Assembly (NCBI RefSeq): GCF_029894125.1
Contig: NZ_JARXYZ010000003.1
Coordinates: 471,450 to 535,449 of the forward strand
Reading direction: 5' to 3'
Length of the DNA: 64,000 nucleotides
From: Kitasatospora sp. MAA19
Lineage (GTDB): Bacteria > Actinomycetota > Actinomycetes > Streptomycetales > Streptomycetaceae
In this document: one piece after another, positions 49,478 through 60,567 of the stretch
Layout of the letters: each line of letters opens with the position of its first letter
How positions within the stretch are numbered: position 1 is the first letter of the stretch
Translations under genes and position numbers: made by a program
Notes under the pieces: model-generated
Seen by the model: only the letters and a program-made list of their open reading frames with translations
What the model was told of the DNA's origin: nothing
Database searches by the model: none

Positions 49478-51703
49478 GTGATCGTGGAAGGCAGGAACGT
49501 GATCACCAGGGCCGCTCGGTGGAGCGCCGTCCACCCCTGGTGGGCGATAGCGCTCTGGGTGGCGTTCGTCGTGGGGGCCCTCGTGGTCGGCGGCGTCACG
49601 GGCACCCGGCAGGCCACCACCTCCGACCTCTCCATCGGCCAGTCCGGCCGGGCCGCCGCGATCGCACGCAGCGGCGGCCTCCAGGAGCGCGCGGTGGAGA
49701 ACGTCCTCATCACCCCGTGGGGCGGCGGCCGGCTCGACTCCGTCCAGGCGCAGTCCGCGGCCTCGGACGCCACCCGCGACCTGAAGGCGCTCCCCGGCAT
49801 CCGGGCGATCGACGCCCCGGTGCCCGCCCCGAACGGCTCGGCCCTGCTGGTCCCGGTGACCCTCGACGGGGATCCGGAGACCGCCGCCGACCGGGTGCAG
49901 CCGCTCATCGACAGCGTGGCGAGGACCCACGGGTCGCACACCGAGCTGCGGATGGAACTGGTCGGCGCCGGCTCGATCAAGGCCGGGCTCAACGAGATGC
50001 TGAGCAAGGACCTCGGCAAGGCGACCGTGCTGAGCCTGCCGGTGACGCTGCTCGTCATGGTCTTCGTCTTCGGCGCCATCGTCGCCGCGAGCGTCCCGGT
50101 CGTGCTCGGCCTGTCCTCGGTGCTCGCCGGGCTCGGCCTGTGGGGGGTGGCCTCCCAACTGGTGCCCGACCCGGGGCCGGTGACCCACGTCATCGTGCTG
50201 ATGGGCATGGCCATCGGGGTCGACTACTCGCTGTTCTACCTCAAGCGCCAGCGCGAGGAGCGGGCGTTGGGCGCGAACAACATCGACGCCATCGAGATCG
50301 CGGCCGCCACCTCCGGGCACTCGGTGCTGGTGTCCGGAGTGGTCGTCATGATCTCGATGGGGGCGCTCTACCTCGCCGGGCACCTCGCCTTCGAGTCGAT
50401 GGCCACCGGCGCGGTGCTGGTGGTCGCCATCGCGATCACCTCCTCGCTGACCGTCCTGCCGGCCATGCTGTCCCGGTTCGGCCGCTACCTGGACTCCCCG
50501 CGGATCCCCCTGGTGTGGCGGCTCACCCAGAAGGGCGGGGTCAAGCCGCGGCTGTGGTCGACCATGCTCAAGCCCTCGCTGCGCCACCCGGTCATCGCGC
50601 TGGTGCTCTCGGTCGGTGCGCTGCTCCTCCTCGCGGTGCCCGCCCTCGGCCTGAAGCTCAAGGCCACCGGGATCGACGACCTGCCCCGGTCGATCCCGGC
50701 CATGCAGGCCAACGAGCGGTTGACCAACTCCTTCCCGAGCCAGGCGGACACCCACACCGTCGCGGTGAAGGTCCCGGCCGACCGGACCGCGGAACTGGGC
50801 ACGGCGGTGGCCGCGCTGGTCGAACGCGCCGACCAGGACGAGCTCTTCGTCCATGACCCGGCGCCGGTGGTGCACACCTCCCCGGACGGCACGGTCGCCA
50901 CCGTCGCGATCGGCACCCGGTTCGACAGCGGCTCCGCGCAGGCCCGCGCCTCGCTGGCCCGGCTGCGCCAGGACCTCGCCCCGCAGACCCTCGGCGCGGT
51001 TGCGGGCGCCGAGTTCGCGGTGGGCGGCAGCGACGTCGCGTTCGACGTCGACTACCGGGCGAACGTCATGCACAAGATGCCCTGGGTGCTCGGCGTGGCC
51101 CTGGTGCTGACCTTCCTGGTGATGACCGCCGCGTTCCGCTCGGTGATGCTCGCGCTGATCACCGTGGTGCTCAACGTGCTGTCCGCGGCGGCCTCCTTCG
51201 GCCTGCTCGCGCTGATCTTCCAGCACACCTGGGCGGAGGACCTGCTGCACTTCGAGTCCACCGGCCGGGTGGTCGCCTGGCTGCCGCTGATGCTCTTCGT
51301 GATCCTGCTCGGCCTGTCGATGGACTACCACGTCTTCGTGGTCAGCCGGATCAGGGAGGCGGCGCGCGGCGGACTCTCCGTCAGGGAGGCGGTCGAACAG
51401 GGCATCACCCGCACCGCCGGCGTGGTGACCAGCGCCGCGGTGGTGATGGTCTGCGTGTTCGCCCTGCTCGCCTCGCTGAACTTCATCGAGATGAAGCAGA
51501 TGGGGGTCGGCATGGCCTGCGCGGTGCTGCTCGACGCGACGGTGATCCGGATCGTCGTCCTGCCGGCCGTGGTCACCCTGCTCGGCTGGAAGACCTTCTG
51601 GCCCTCGCGGCTCGCGCGCCAGACCACGACCCGGACCCCGCGGCTGCCGGCCATCGTGGTGGCCGCGGCGGCGGCCTCCGCCGCGCGCACGACCCTCCCG
51701 TAA
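49478..51703 (+). CDS. MMPL/RND-family exporter
   Basis: A 741-residue membrane exporter with two repeats, each of one N-terminal helix, a large extracytoplasmic loop, and five clustered helices (12 in all). The diagnostic motif GMAIGVDYSLFYLKRQREE lies after helix 4, and its counterpart GLSMDYHVFVVSRIREA lies in the second half. I chose the GTG at 49478 because GAGGAGGGG precedes it; the upstream reading frame lacks a site. MMPL proteins export lipids, siderophores and peptides. Its position right after the biosynthetic operon makes it the likely product exporter. Confidence 0.92.
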   Translation: MIVEGRNVITRAARWSAVHPWWAIALWVAFVVGALVVGGVTGTRQATTSDLSIGQSGRAAAIARSGGLQERAVENVLITPWGGGRLDSVQAQSAASDATRDLKALPGIRAIDAPVPAPNGSALLVPVTLDGDPETAADRVQPLIDSVARTHGSHTELRMELVGAGSIKAGLNEMLSKDLGKATVLSLPVTLLVMVFVFGAIVAASVPVVLGLSSVLAGLGLWGVASQLVPDPGPVTHVIVLMGMAIGVDYSLFYLKRQREERALGANNIDAIEIAAATSGHSVLVSGVVVMISMGALYLAGHLAFESMATGAVLVVAIAITSSLTVLPAMLSRFGRYLDSPRIPLVWRLTQKGGVKPRLWSTMLKPSLRHPVIALVLSVGALLLLAVPALGLKLKATGIDDLPRSIPAMQANERLTNSFPSQADTHTVAVKVPADRTAELGTAVAALVERADQDELFVHDPAPVVHTSPDGTVATVAIGTRFDSGSAQARASLARLRQDLAPQTLGAVAGAEFAVGGSDVAFDVDYRANVMHKMPWVLGVALVLTFLVMTAAFRSVMLALITVVLNVLSAAASFGLLALIFQHTWAEDLLHFESTGRVVAWLPLMLFVILLGLSMDYHVFVVSRIREAARGGLSVREAVEQGITRTAGVVTSAAVVMVCVFALLASLNFIEMKQMGVGMACAVLLDATVIRIVVLPAVVTLLGWKTFWPSRLARQTTTRTPRLPAIVVAAAAASAARTTLP

Positions 51704-51723
51704 CACGGGGCACGGCCAACTCG

Positions 51724-51761
51724 ACGGCCGGGGACGGGCTTAGCCCCTCCCCGGCCGTTTT
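51724..51761 (+). terminator. Hairpin terminator with T-run after MMPL gene
   Basis: A perfect 11-bp stem ACGGCCGGGGA with its complement and an inner pairing loop is followed by TTTTCG. It separates the exporter from the LuxR-type gene. Confidence 0.88.
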
Positions 51762-51787
51762 CGTGCGTACACCCGGACGCAACCAGT

Positions 51788-51833
51788 CGTAACAAGGGGT
51801 TTGACGCCGACTGTCCCATGGTGGTTTGTTACG
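51788..51833 (+). promoter_or_regulatory. CGTAACAA...TTGTTACG inverted pair upstream of luxR-type gene
   Basis: An 8-base element CGTAACAA (51788-51795) and its exact complement TTGTTACG (51826-51833) lie 38 bp apart start to start. Both are AT-rich against the GC-rich background, and a TAGAAT -10-like element follows at 51841-51846. It is a candidate operator for this gene's promoter. Confidence 0.45.
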
Positions 51834-51946
51834 GGAGTTGTAGAATCGCATGCGCGTTCGTCGTCACGTGAGAGCCTTCCCGGCGCCGGGGGGCGCACCT
51901 GCCGGTGGACGCACCACGGGGAAGCAGGGCGGTCAGGGGGGTGGCC

Positions 51947-52237
51947 ATGCACAGTGACGGCAGCCTCGCCTCAGCGCGCTGGCGCAATGAACTCACCCGG
52001 GTCGGGACACTGTCCGGACGGGAACGACAGGTCTTCTACCTGATCGGGGCCGGACACTCCAACCGCGGCGTCGCCGACCGACTGCACGTCACGGAGCGCA
52101 CGGTGAAGGCGCACGTCGCCAACATCCTGGCGAAACTGGGGGTGGAGTCCCGACTTCAGGTGGGGCTGGTCGCACAGGTTCATCAACTCATGTACGAAGG
52201 TACATGGCCGGACGAGCCTTGCGTGTCCGATACTTGA
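51947..52237 (+). CDS. LuxR-type DNA-binding protein without sensor domain
   Basis: A 96-residue protein that is essentially one GerE/LuxR helix-turn-helix: LSGRERQVFYLIGAGHSNRGVADRLHVTERTVKAHVANILAKLGVESRLQ in three segments. There is no receiver, PAS or ligand domain. The ATG at 51947 has AGGGGGG at good spacing; GTG at 51941 is possible. It lies between the exporter and the SARP gene, so it probably controls this cluster. Small stand-alone LuxR proteins occur in actinomycete clusters, where they act in response to other partners. Confidence 0.9.
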   Translation: MHSDGSLASARWRNELTRVGTLSGRERQVFYLIGAGHSNRGVADRLHVTERTVKAHVANILAKLGVESRLQVGLVAQVHQLMYEGTWPDEPCVSDT

Positions 52238-52373
52238 CCAGCGCGAATGATACCCAGGCTTTTCCCCTTTGTCAGGCCACCCTAAACAAGTCGACCACTG
52301 TTTGCGGTGGCAGGCCTGAGGTCGCAAGAGAAAAGCTTGTGGCTGGAGTTCATCGCTAGGGACGGGGAATTTG

Positions 52374-53132
52374 GTGTACATCTCCATATTAGGCCCACTA
52401 TTGATCGGCGACGGTCAGCGCACCGTAGGTCTACGGGCGAAGAAGAACCGCGTGATGCTCACCATGCTGGCGCTCAACGCCGGTCAGGTGGTCGCCTTCG
52501 ACGAGCTGATCGACGAACTGTGGGGGGAGGCGCCGCTCAAGAACGCGCGCAATGCTTTGCAGGCCAATGTCAAACGCATGCGCAAATCCTTGGCGGAGCT
52601 TGGTCTGGAGGGGCCGGACCAGGAGCTCATCCGCACGGTCGACAACGGATACATGCTGAACGTCTCGGAGGGCTCGGTCGACGCGTACCGGTTCCTGCGG
52701 ACGGCGGAGAAGGGCGCGGGGCTGGTCAGTGACCGGCCGTTCGAAGCGATGGACACGCTCCGCGAGGCGCTCGCGATGTGGCGCGGACCGGCTCTGCTCG
52801 ACACGAGCGACGGGCCTTGGTGCCGGGCTGTCGCGCTGCGTCTGGACGAGCAGCGCAAGACCGCCCGGGAGGACCTGATCTCGGCGCAGTTGCAGGCCGG
52901 TGAGGCGGGGGCGGTGGTCGCCGAGCTGAAGCAGCTGCTCGCCCAGTACCCGGAACGCGAGCGGTTCAGCGAGCAGTTGATGATCGCCCTGTACCGGTGC
53001 GGCCGGCAGTCGGAGGCCGTCGACATCTTCCACCGCACCCGGAAGTGGCTCGACGACGAGTTGGGGCTCAAGCCGAGTCGTCGTCTCCACCACCTCTACC
53101 AGGCGATCCTGATGCAGGATCCGTCGCTGTAG
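52374..53132 (+). CDS. Small SARP-family activator with a TTA codon
   Basis: A 252-residue SARP. Residues 1-95 form the winged-helix DNA-binding domain (LRAKKNRVMLTMLALNAGQVV, then LWGEAPLKNARNALQANVKRMRKSL), and 96-245 the bacterial transcriptional activation domain (BTAD). The sixth codon is TTA (52389-52391), in a run of rare codons (ATA, TTA, CTA, TTG). This makes translation dependent on the bldA leucyl-tRNA in streptomycetes. The GTG at 52374 is preferred over TTG at 52371. It is the only SARP in the window, and its expected binding sites occur at three promoters of the cluster. Confidence 0.93.
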   Translation: MYISILGPLLIGDGQRTVGLRAKKNRVMLTMLALNAGQVVAFDELIDELWGEAPLKNARNALQANVKRMRKSLAELGLEGPDQELIRTVDNGYMLNVSEGSVDAYRFLRTAEKGAGLVSDRPFEAMDTLREALAMWRGPALLDTSDGPWCRAVALRLDEQRKTAREDLISAQLQAGEAGAVVAELKQLLAQYPERERFSEQLMIALYRCGRQSEAVDIFHRTRKWLDDELGLKPSRRLHHLYQAILMQDPSL

Positions 53133-53162
53133 TCCGCCGGGGCGCGGGCAGCACGCCCCGTC

Positions 53163-53195
53163 GCGCCGACGGCTCCCCTCGGGGGCCGTCGGCGC
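53163..53195 (+). terminator. Hairpin terminator after SARP gene
   Basis: A perfect 11-bp stem GCGCCGACGGC with its complement and an 11-base loop is followed by TTT. It lies between the convergent SARP and NRPS genes. Confidence 0.88.
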
Positions 53196-53242
53196 TTTGG
53201 CGTGGGCGCCCCGACACCGGTGCATGCGCCTCGGCCCCGCAG

Positions 53243-53271
53243 CGGCCGGGCCCGGAGTCCGGGCCCGGCCG
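53243..53271 (-). terminator. Hairpin terminator after the minus-strand NRPS
   Basis: A 14-bp stem CGGCCGGGCCCGGA with its complement and a 1-2 base loop lies 10 bases beyond the NRPS stop. Confidence 0.78.
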
Positions 53272-53280
53272 TCCGGCCGT

Positions 53281-56200
53281 TCAGGACCGGCGCAGCGCGG
53301 CGTCGGCCACCTCCCCGATCCGGCGGGCCGCCGCCCGGCCGAGCATCTCCTCGTGGCCGCAGGCGACGTCGCGCACCGTGAGCGGGCCGGTCAGGTGCGC
53401 GCGCCAGCGGTCGGCGAGCTCGGCGGCCGGGGCGCCCTGCACCTCGTCGGCGGCGGTGAACAGCAGCAGCGAGCCGTCGAACCGGCCCGGGGTGAACTCC
53501 CGGGCGATGTCGGTGTGGTGGCGCATCACCGCCATCAGCCGGCGGAGCTCCCCGTCGTCGATCCCGGTCCCGGTGGCGTGGTGGGCGAGGAAGGCCTCGC
53601 GGATCTCCTCGTCGGTGGGGTTGTGGTCCCCCGGCCGCACCGGGAAGACGTCCAGCGCCGCCAGGAAGGCCACCCGCTCGCCCGCCGCCTGGAGCTGCAC
53701 CGCCATCTCGTGCGCGACCAGTCCGCCGAAGGACCAGCCCAGCAGGTGGTACGGGCCGTGCGGCTGCACCCGCCGGATCCTCGCCAGGTACGTGGCCGCC
53801 AACTCCCGTACGCCCTGCGGCCGCTCCCACTCCCCCTCGGGCGCGGCGACACCGTCGGACTGCAGCGCGTACACCGGCCGGTCCGGGTCGAGGTGCGGGG
53901 CCAGCTCCGCGTACGGCAGGCCGAAGCCGACGCCGCCGTGCACGCAGAACAGCGGCTCGGCGGTGCCGGTCGGCCGGATCGGCAGGACCGGTTCCAGCAC
54001 CGCGGTGGGGAGCCGGTGCGAGGCGGCCGGCCGGGCGGCCGCGGCGAGGGCGGCCACCGTCTTGTGGGTGAAGACGTCGGCCAGCGAGAGGGTGAGCCCG
54101 GCCTTCGCGGCCCGGCTGACGATCTGCACCGAGCGCAGGCTGTCGCCGCCGAGGGCGAAGAAGTCCCCGTCGGCGCCGACGCGGTCGAGGCCGAGGATCT
54201 CCCCGAAGACCCCGGCGATGATCTCCTCGGCCGGCGTGCTCGGCGGCTGCTCCGGGGCCCCTACGGCGGCGGCGGACGCGGCACCGGGCGCCGGGAGGGC
54301 GCGGGTGTCGAGCTTGCCGTTCGCGGTCAGCGGCAGCGCGGGCAGCGTCACCAGGGTCGCGGGCACCATGTGCGCGGGCAGCGACTCGGCGACGAACGCG
54401 CGCAGCACCGGCACGTCGACGGCGGCGACGCCGGGCAGCGGCACCACGTACCCGGTCAGCTGGGGCACGCCGGTGGGCGAGGGGGCGACCAGCACCGCGG
54501 CCTGGGTGACCACCGGGTGGCGGACCAGGGCGGCCTCGATCTCCCCGAGCTCGATCCGGAAGCCGCGCAGCTTGACCTGGTGGTCGACCCGGCCGACGTA
54601 GTCGAGCGTGCCGTCGGCCCGCCAGCGGACCAGGTCGCCGGTGCGGTACATCCGGGTGCCGGCCGGCCCGTACGGGTCGGCGACGAAGCGCTCGGCGGTG
54701 GTGACCGGGCGGCCCAGGTACCCGTGGGCCAGGCCGGCGCCGGCGACGTACAGCTCGCCGGTGACGCCGACCGGGGCCGGGGCGAGGGCCGCGTCCAGGA
54801 CGTACACCCGGTGGTTGTCCAGCGGGCGGCCGATCGGCGGGCGGCCGCCGCCCGGGCGCAGCGGGTCGCTCCAGGTGGCGCAGACCGAGGTCTCGGTCGG
54901 GCCGTAGGCGTTGCGGAACTCGACCAGCGGGGCGAAGCGGTCGACCAGCGCGGGCGGGCAGGCCTCGCCGCCGACCAGCAGGTGCAGGTCGGCGGGCAGC
55001 GCCACGTCCTCGGGCAGGCCGGCCACCACGGTGGGCGGCAGCACCACGTGGTTGATCCGGTGCTCGGCGAGCAGCGCGCCCAGCACCTCGCCGGAGATCC
55101 GGCTCTCGTCGGTGGCGACCACCAGGGTGCCGCCCGAGTACAGCGAGGCGCACAGCTCCCAGACGGTGGCGTCGAAGCTGAACGAGGCGAACTGCAGCAC
55201 CCGGGTGTCCGGCCCGGCGCCCATCCGCGCCCGGTGGTTGGCGACCAGGTTGGCCGCCCCCAGGTGCGGCACCGCGACGCCCTTGGGGCGGCCGGTGGAG
55301 CCCGAGGTGTAGATCACGTAGGCGACGTCCCGCGGGCTGAGCGGCCGGGTGCGGTCGGCGTCGACGGGGTTGCGGTCGGGCCGGCCGGTCAGGTCGGACC
55401 GGGTGCCGAGGGAGTCCAGGACCAGCGGGACGACGCCGTCGGGCAGCCCGGGGAGCCGGTCGGCGACCGCCTCGGCGGTCAGCACCTGGGCGGGCGCCGC
55501 GTCGCCGAGCATGTAGGCGATCCGCTCGGCCGGGTACTGCGGGTCCACCGGCAGGTAGGCGGCGCCGGTCTTGAGCACCGCCAGCAGCGCGACCACCAGC
55601 TGCGGGGAGCGCGGCAGCGCCAGCGCCACCACGTCGCCCGGGCCGACCCCGCGCTCCAGCAGCAGGTGGGCGAGCCGGTTGGCGCGCTCGTTGAGCGCCG
55701 CGTAGGACAGCCGCGGCGTCTCCTCGCCGGCCGGCACCCCGTCGGGGGCGACCACCGCCGGATGGTCCGGGTCCGCGGCCGCCAGGCCCTCGAACAGGGC
55801 GGGCAGGGTGACCGGGGCCAGCGGGGCGGTCGGGCCGGACCACTCCTCCAGCAGGACCCGGCGCTCCTCGGCGGTGAGCAGGTCGAGGGCGCTGAGCGGG
55901 GCCTCGGGGGTGCGGGCGGCGGAGTCGAGCAGGGTGGCCAGGGCCCGGGCGAGGCGGGCCGCCGTCGCCCCGGTGAACAGGTCCTCGCGGTACTCCAGCC
56001 GGATGTCCAGCCCGGCCGGGGCACCGTCCGGGCCGGTCCGCTCCTGCACCTGGAAGGACAGGTCGAACTTGGCCGTGGTGCTGTCGACCGGCAGCACCTC
56101 GGCGGTGAGGCCGGGCATCGCGGGCAGCGGGTCGGCACTGTTCTCGAAGGCCAGGATCACCTGGAAGAGCGGCTGGCGGCCCATCGAGCGGACCGGGTTG

Positions 56201-59200
56201 AGCTCCTCCACGAGGTGCTCGAAGGGCAGTTCGGCGTGCCCGTAGGCGGTCAGGTCGGTCTCCCGGACCCGCCCGAGCAGGTCGGTGAACGCCGGGTCGC
56301 CCGAGGTGTCGGTGCGCAGCACCAGGGTGTTGACGAAGAAGCCGACCAGGTCGCGGACCGCGTCGTCGGTGCGCCCGGCCACCGGGCTGCCCAGCGGGAT
56401 GTCGGTGCCCGCGCCCAGCCGGGTGAGCAGCGCCGCGAGACCGGCCTGGACGGCCATGAACAGGCTGGCGCCGCCGCGCCGGGCCAGTTCGGCGAGCCGG
56501 GCGTGGGTCTCGGCGGGCACCGTGCACTCGACCTCGGCGCCGTGGTGCCCGGCCCGGGCCGGGCGGGGGAAGTCGGTGGGCAGGTCCAGTTCCTCCGGGA
56601 TGCCCGCCAGCGCCTCGCGCCAGTGCGCGAGTTCGGCACTGGCCAGGCTGTCCGGGTCGTCCTTGGAGCCGAGCAGTTCGCGCTGCCAGAGCGCGTGGTC
56701 GGCGTACTGCACCGGCAGCGGCTCCCAGCGCGGGGCGGCGCCGGCCAGCCGGGCCCGGTAGGCGTCGGAGAGGTCGCGGGCGAGCGGGCCGAGCGACCAG
56801 CCGTCGGCGGCGATGTGGTGCACCGTCAGGGCCAGCGCGTGGCGGTCCGGGCCGAGGACGAACAGCCGGGCCCGCAGCGGCACCCGGGCGGACAGCTCGA
56901 ACGGGTGGGCGGCCTCGGCGGCCAGCGCCGCCGCCAGCGCGCCCGGCGGCTCCTGGGAGAGGTCCGCCACGACCAGCCGGGCGCCGGCCTGGTCGGCCTC
57001 CTCGGCGGAGAGCACCAGCTGCGAGGGCAGCCCGTCGGCCTCGGCGAAGACGGTGCGCAGGCTCTCGTGCCGGGCCACCACGTCCCCGACGGCGGCGGCC
57101 AGCGCGGCGGCGTCCAGCGGGCCGGTGAGGCGGACCGCCAGCGGGATGTTGTAGCTGCCGGTGGGGCCGTCCATCTTGTCCAGGAACCAGAGCCGCTCCT
57201 GGGCGAAGGAGAGCGGCACCGAGGACGGCCGCCGCGGCACGGCGCGCAGTGCGGGGCGGCCGGGGACCGGCTGCGCCGCGTCGGCGCCCCGGGCCGCCCC
57301 GGGGTCGAGGGCGCGGGCCAGCGCCTCGGCCGTCCGGGCGTCGAACAGCGCCCGCACCGGTACGTCCACGCCGAGCGCGGCGCGCAGCCGGTTGGCGACC
57401 CTGGTCGCGGACAGCGAGTGGCCGCCGAGTTCGAAGAAGTCGTCGTCGGCGCCGACCCGGTCGAGCCCGAGGGCCTCCGCGAAGACCGCGCAGAGCAGTT
57501 CCTCGCGCTCCCCCGCGGGCTCGCGTCCGGTGCCCGCCCGCTCGTCCGGCGGGGCGGGCAGGGCCTTGCGGTCGATCTTGCCGTTGGGGGTCAGCGGCAG
57601 ATCGTCCAAGGGAACGTACACGGCAGGGATCATGTGCGTGGGCAGCACCGATGACGCCCGCTCCCGCAAGCGGTCGCGGTCGACCCCTGCCGGTACGACA
57701 TAGGCGACCAGGCGGGCGTCCCCCGCCCGGTCGGTGCGGGCCGTGACGACGGCCCGCCGGACTCCGGGCTGCGCCGCGAGCACGGACTCGATCTCGCCGA
57801 GTTCGATGCGGTAGCCACGGATCTTGACCTGGTGGTCACTGCGCCCCGCGTACTCCAGGGCGGCGCCGGCCCCGTCCCAGCGGACGATGTCGCCGGTGCG
57901 GTACATCCGCGCGCCGCCCGGGCCGTACGGGTCGGCGACGAAGCGCTCGGCGGTCAGGCCGGGGCGGCCCAGGTAGCCGCGGGCCAGGCCGGTGCCGGCG
58001 AGGTAGAGGTCGCCGAAAGTGCCGTCGGGGACGGGGCGCAGCGCGCCGTCCAGGACGTACACCCGGGTATTGGCGATCGGGCCGCCGATCGGCGGCGGGC
58101 CGGCCACGGCGGCGGTCAGCGGCGCGGCGGTGGACCAGATGGTGGTCTCGGTCGGGCCGTACACGTTGGTCACGGACGCGCAGTGCGCGGTGAGGGTGCG
58201 GGCCAGCGGCTCGGGCAGCGCCTCGCCGCCGACCAGGGCGCGCAGGCCGGCCAGCCGGGGGGCGTGGTCGGCGGCGAGCGACTGCCAGAGGCTGGGGGTG
58301 GCCTGCAGGAGGGTGGCGTCCAGGCCGGTGACGGCGTCCGCCAGGGCGGCCGGGTCGCGGACCGTCTCGCGGTCGGCGACCAGCAGTTCGGCGCCGGCGG
58401 CGAGCGGGACGAACAGCTCCAGGTTGGCGATGTCGAAGCCGAAGGTGGTGACGGCGAGGAAGCGGTCCCCGGTGGTCACGGCGAAGCGGGCGACCATGTC
58501 CTCGACCAGGTTGACCAGCGCCCGGTGCGGCACCACGACGCCCTTGGGGCGGCCGGTGGAGCCGGAGGTGTAGATCACGTAGGCGGGGTGGTCGGCCAGC
58601 GGCGCCAGCGGTGCGCGCTGCCCGGGCGCACCGGGCACGGCGTCCGGCCCGTCCAGCACCCACAGCTCGCCGGTGCTCATCCCGCCCTCGTCGGCGAGGA
58701 GTTCACGCACCCGGCGGTGGGTGAGGGTGACCACCGGGGCGGCGTCCGCCAGCATGTAGCGCAGCCGGTCGGCCGGGTAGTCCGGGTCCAGCGGCAGGTA
58801 GGCCGCGCCGGACTTGAGGACGGCCAGGGCGGCCACCACCAGGTCGCAGGAGCGGTCCAGCGCGATCGCCACCACCCGCTCCGGGCCGGCCCCGGCGGCC
58901 CGCAGGGCGTGCGCCAGCGCGTCCGCGCGGTCGTGCAGTTCACGGAAGGTCAGGCGCTCCCCGCCGCAGCGCACGGCGGGCGCGTCCGGGGTGCGGGCGG
59001 CCTGCGCGTCCAGCAGCGGGGCCAGCCAGTGGCCGGACAGCGGCGTCCCGGTGGCGTTGCGGCCGTCGGTGACCGCGGCCCGCTCGGCCTCGTCCAGGAC
59101 GTCCAGTCGGCCGCACGGCTCGTCGGGCCGGTCGACGGCGGCGGCCAGCAGCCGGGCGAAGCGCCGCCCGACCAGCTCGGCCTCGGCCCGGGTGACCAGC

Positions 59201-60432
59201 GCGGGCACGTGGTTGACCGCGAGGCCGAACGGCGTGCCCGGGAAGACCGTCAGGGTGACCGGGAAGTGGGTGGCGGAGCGGACGTCGGCGCCGACCACCC
59301 GGGGGCCGGTGCCGGTGGCCAGCGGCAGGCCGCCCATCGGGTAGTTCTGGAACATCAGGGCGGTGTCGAAGAGTTCGCCGCGCACGGCGGTGAGCTGCTG
59401 GACCTCCGCCAGGGTCAGGTGCTCGTGCGCCAGCAGGTCGGTCTGCGAGCGCTGCACGTCGGCGAACAGCTCGGCCGGGGTGCGGGCCGGGTCGACGTCC
59501 ACCCGGACCGGGAGCGTGTTGGCGAACAGGCCCACCATCCGCTCGACGTCGGGGATCTGGGCCGGCCGGCCGGAGGTGACCGCGCCGAACAGCACGGTGT
59601 CCTGGCCGGTCAGCCGGGACAGCAGCAGCGCCCAGCAGCCCTGCACCACGGCGTTGACGGTCAGGCCGCGCGAGCGGGCGAAGCCGGTCAGCGCCGCGGA
59701 GACCTCGGGGGTCAGCTCCAGCGGGACGGCCTGCGGCAGCGCCCCCGCCCCCTCGGCCCGGGCCCGGCCCGCCGGCACCAGCCGGGTCGGGTCGGTGACC
59801 CCGGCCAGGGCGGTGGTCCAGGCCTGCCGGGCGGCCTCCTTGTCCTGCGCGCCGAGCCAGGCCAGGTGCGCCTGGTAGCGGGCCGAGCCGGCCTCCGGTC
59901 GGTTCGCCGGCGTGCCGCCGGCCTTCAGCTCCTCGGCGAGCGCGGCGAGTTCGCCGATCAGCGAGACCATCGACCAGCCGTCCACCAGGATGTGGTGGAC
60001 GGTCCAGACCAGCCGGCTGCGCCCGCCCTCGGCGCGGGCCAGGGTGAGCCGCTGCAGCGGCGGGCGGGCGAGGTCGAAGCGGCGCAGCCGGTCCTCCTCG
60101 GCGAGCCGGTCGAACTCGGCCTCCGGCCCGGCCGCACCGGCCGCGACCGCGACCTCCCGCCACGGCAGTTCGACCGACGTCGGGACGACCTGGATCGCCT
60201 CGCCGTTCTTGCGGTGCCGGAAGCAGGCCTTCAGGTTGGGGTGCCGCTCCAGGAGCAGACCCGCCGCGGTGCGCAGCGCGGCGGCGTCGGCGTCGGTCAG
60301 CCCGTCCAGGTCGAGGACCAGCTGAATGGTGTAGACGTCCGTCCCCTCACGGTCGTACTCCGAGAGAAAGAGCAGTCCCTGTTGCAGCGGCGAGAGCGGA
60401 AGGACTTCACTGATGGCGGACGGCCGATTCAA
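53281..60432 (-). CDS. Two-module NRPS, C-A-PCP-C-A-PCP-TE
   Basis: A 2383-residue terminal NRPS. C1 (residues about 1-450) has HHILVDG. A1 (470-960) reads D-I-L-Q-L-G-V-I-W-K at the ten specificity positions, one residue from the classic glycine code. PCP1 has GGHS near 1005, C2 (1072-1500) HHIAADG. A2 (1544-2040) reads D-A-W-V-L-G-A-V-C-K, suggesting a hydrophobic or aromatic residue, uncertain. PCP2 has GGDS near 2094, and a TE follows with GWSFGG near 2234 and a closing GHEEM. The TTG start has GAGGAG six bases upstream. It begins with a C domain and ends in TE, so it takes a chain from another protein. The promoter carries a SARP-type operator. Confidence 0.95.
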   Translation of the reverse strand: MNRPSAISEVLPLSPLQQGLLFLSEYDREGTDVYTIQLVLDLDGLTDADAAALRTAAGLLLERHPNLKACFRHRKNGEAIQVVPTSVELPWREVAVAAGAAGPEAEFDRLAEEDRLRRFDLARPPLQRLTLARAEGGRSRLVWTVHHILVDGWSMVSLIGELAALAEELKAGGTPANRPEAGSARYQAHLAWLGAQDKEAARQAWTTALAGVTDPTRLVPAGRARAEGAGALPQAVPLELTPEVSAALTGFARSRGLTVNAVVQGCWALLLSRLTGQDTVLFGAVTSGRPAQIPDVERMVGLFANTLPVRVDVDPARTPAELFADVQRSQTDLLAHEHLTLAEVQQLTAVRGELFDTALMFQNYPMGGLPLATGTGPRVVGADVRSATHFPVTLTVFPGTPFGLAVNHVPALVTRAEAELVGRRFARLLAAAVDRPDEPCGRLDVLDEAERAAVTDGRNATGTPLSGHWLAPLLDAQAARTPDAPAVRCGGERLTFRELHDRADALAHALRAAGAGPERVVAIALDRSCDLVVAALAVLKSGAAYLPLDPDYPADRLRYMLADAAPVVTLTHRRVRELLADEGGMSTGELWVLDGPDAVPGAPGQRAPLAPLADHPAYVIYTSGSTGRPKGVVVPHRALVNLVEDMVARFAVTTGDRFLAVTTFGFDIANLELFVPLAAGAELLVADRETVRDPAALADAVTGLDATLLQATPSLWQSLAADHAPRLAGLRALVGGEALPEPLARTLTAHCASVTNVYGPTETTIWSTAAPLTAAVAGPPPIGGPIANTRVYVLDGALRPVPDGTFGDLYLAGTGLARGYLGRPGLTAERFVADPYGPGGARMYRTGDIVRWDGAGAALEYAGRSDHQVKIRGYRIELGEIESVLAAQPGVRRAVVTARTDRAGDARLVAYVVPAGVDRDRLRERASSVLPTHMIPAVYVPLDDLPLTPNGKIDRKALPAPPDERAGTGREPAGEREELLCAVFAEALGLDRVGADDDFFELGGHSLSATRVANRLRAALGVDVPVRALFDARTAEALARALDPGAARGADAAQPVPGRPALRAVPRRPSSVPLSFAQERLWFLDKMDGPTGSYNIPLAVRLTGPLDAAALAAAVGDVVARHESLRTVFAEADGLPSQLVLSAEEADQAGARLVVADLSQEPPGALAAALAAEAAHPFELSARVPLRARLFVLGPDRHALALTVHHIAADGWSLGPLARDLSDAYRARLAGAAPRWEPLPVQYADHALWQRELLGSKDDPDSLASAELAHWREALAGIPEELDLPTDFPRPARAGHHGAEVECTVPAETHARLAELARRGGASLFMAVQAGLAALLTRLGAGTDIPLGSPVAGRTDDAVRDLVGFFVNTLVLRTDTSGDPAFTDLLGRVRETDLTAYGHAELPFEHLVEELNPVRSMGRQPLFQVILAFENSADPLPAMPGLTAEVLPVDSTTAKFDLSFQVQERTGPDGAPAGLDIRLEYREDLFTGATAARLARALATLLDSAARTPEAPLSALDLLTAEERRVLLEEWSGPTAPLAPVTLPALFEGLAAADPDHPAVVAPDGVPAGEETPRLSYAALNERANRLAHLLLERGVGPGDVVALALPRSPQLVVALLAVLKTGAAYLPVDPQYPAERIAYMLGDAAPAQVLTAEAVADRLPGLPDGVVPLVLDSLGTRSDLTGRPDRNPVDADRTRPLSPRDVAYVIYTSGSTGRPKGVAVPHLGAANLVANHRARMGAGPDTRVLQFASFSFDATVWELCASLYSGGTLVVATDESRISGEVLGALLAEHRINHVVLPPTVVAGLPEDVALPADLHLLVGGEACPPALVDRFAPLVEFRNAYGPTETSVCATWSDPLRPGGGRPPIGRPLDNHRVYVLDAALAPAPVGVTGELYVAGAGLAHGYLGRPVTTAERFVADPYGPAGTRMYRTGDLVRWRADGTLDYVGRVDHQVKLRGFRIELGEIEAALVRHPVVTQAAVLVAPSPTGVPQLTGYVVPLPGVAAVDVPVLRAFVAESLPAHMVPATLVTLPALPLTANGKLDTRALPAPGAASAAAVGAPEQPPSTPAEEIIAGVFGEILGLDRVGADGDFFALGGDSLRSVQIVSRAAKAGLTLSLADVFTHKTVAALAAAARPAASHRLPTAVLEPVLPIRPTGTAEPLFCVHGGVGFGLPYAELAPHLDPDRPVYALQSDGVAAPEGEWERPQGVRELAATYLARIRRVQPHGPYHLLGWSFGGLVAHEMAVQLQAAGERVAFLAALDVFPVRPGDHNPTDEEIREAFLAHHATGTGIDDGELRRLMAVMRHHTDIAREFTPGRFDGSLLLFTAADEVQGAPAAELADRWRAHLTGPLTVRDVACGHEEMLGRAAARRIGEVADAALRRS

Positions 60433-60472
60433 ACCGGGCTCCTCGGGAAGGCCTGCAGGTGCGGAATAAGAA

Positions 60473-60526
60473 ACGCTTTCCGATGGCGCTGACGGGCAAC
60501 TGACCGGCAGCTGACGAACCGCTGAC
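60473..60526 (-). promoter_or_regulatory. SARP-type operator and promoter of the minus-strand NRPS
   Basis: On the minus strand, three GTCAGC hexamers and one GTCAGT start at 60526, 60515, 60504 and 60493, each 11 bp apart. The one at 60504 is GTCAGT, read on + as ACTGAC. Eight nucleotides after the last heptamer lies AAGCGT (60478-60473) as a -10. Transcription would begin near 60466, leaving a leader of about 34 bases with GAGGAG before the TTG start. Confidence 0.88.
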
Positions 60527-60567
60527 GCGCACCGTCGAACCGGCCCGAAACCCTGGTGGCGGCCCCC

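Noticed and set aside
53197..57654. Plus-strand ORF of 1485 codons
   Set aside because: Antisense to the NRPS, whose domains and motifs are intact; the reading frame is open only because of high GC in the third position.
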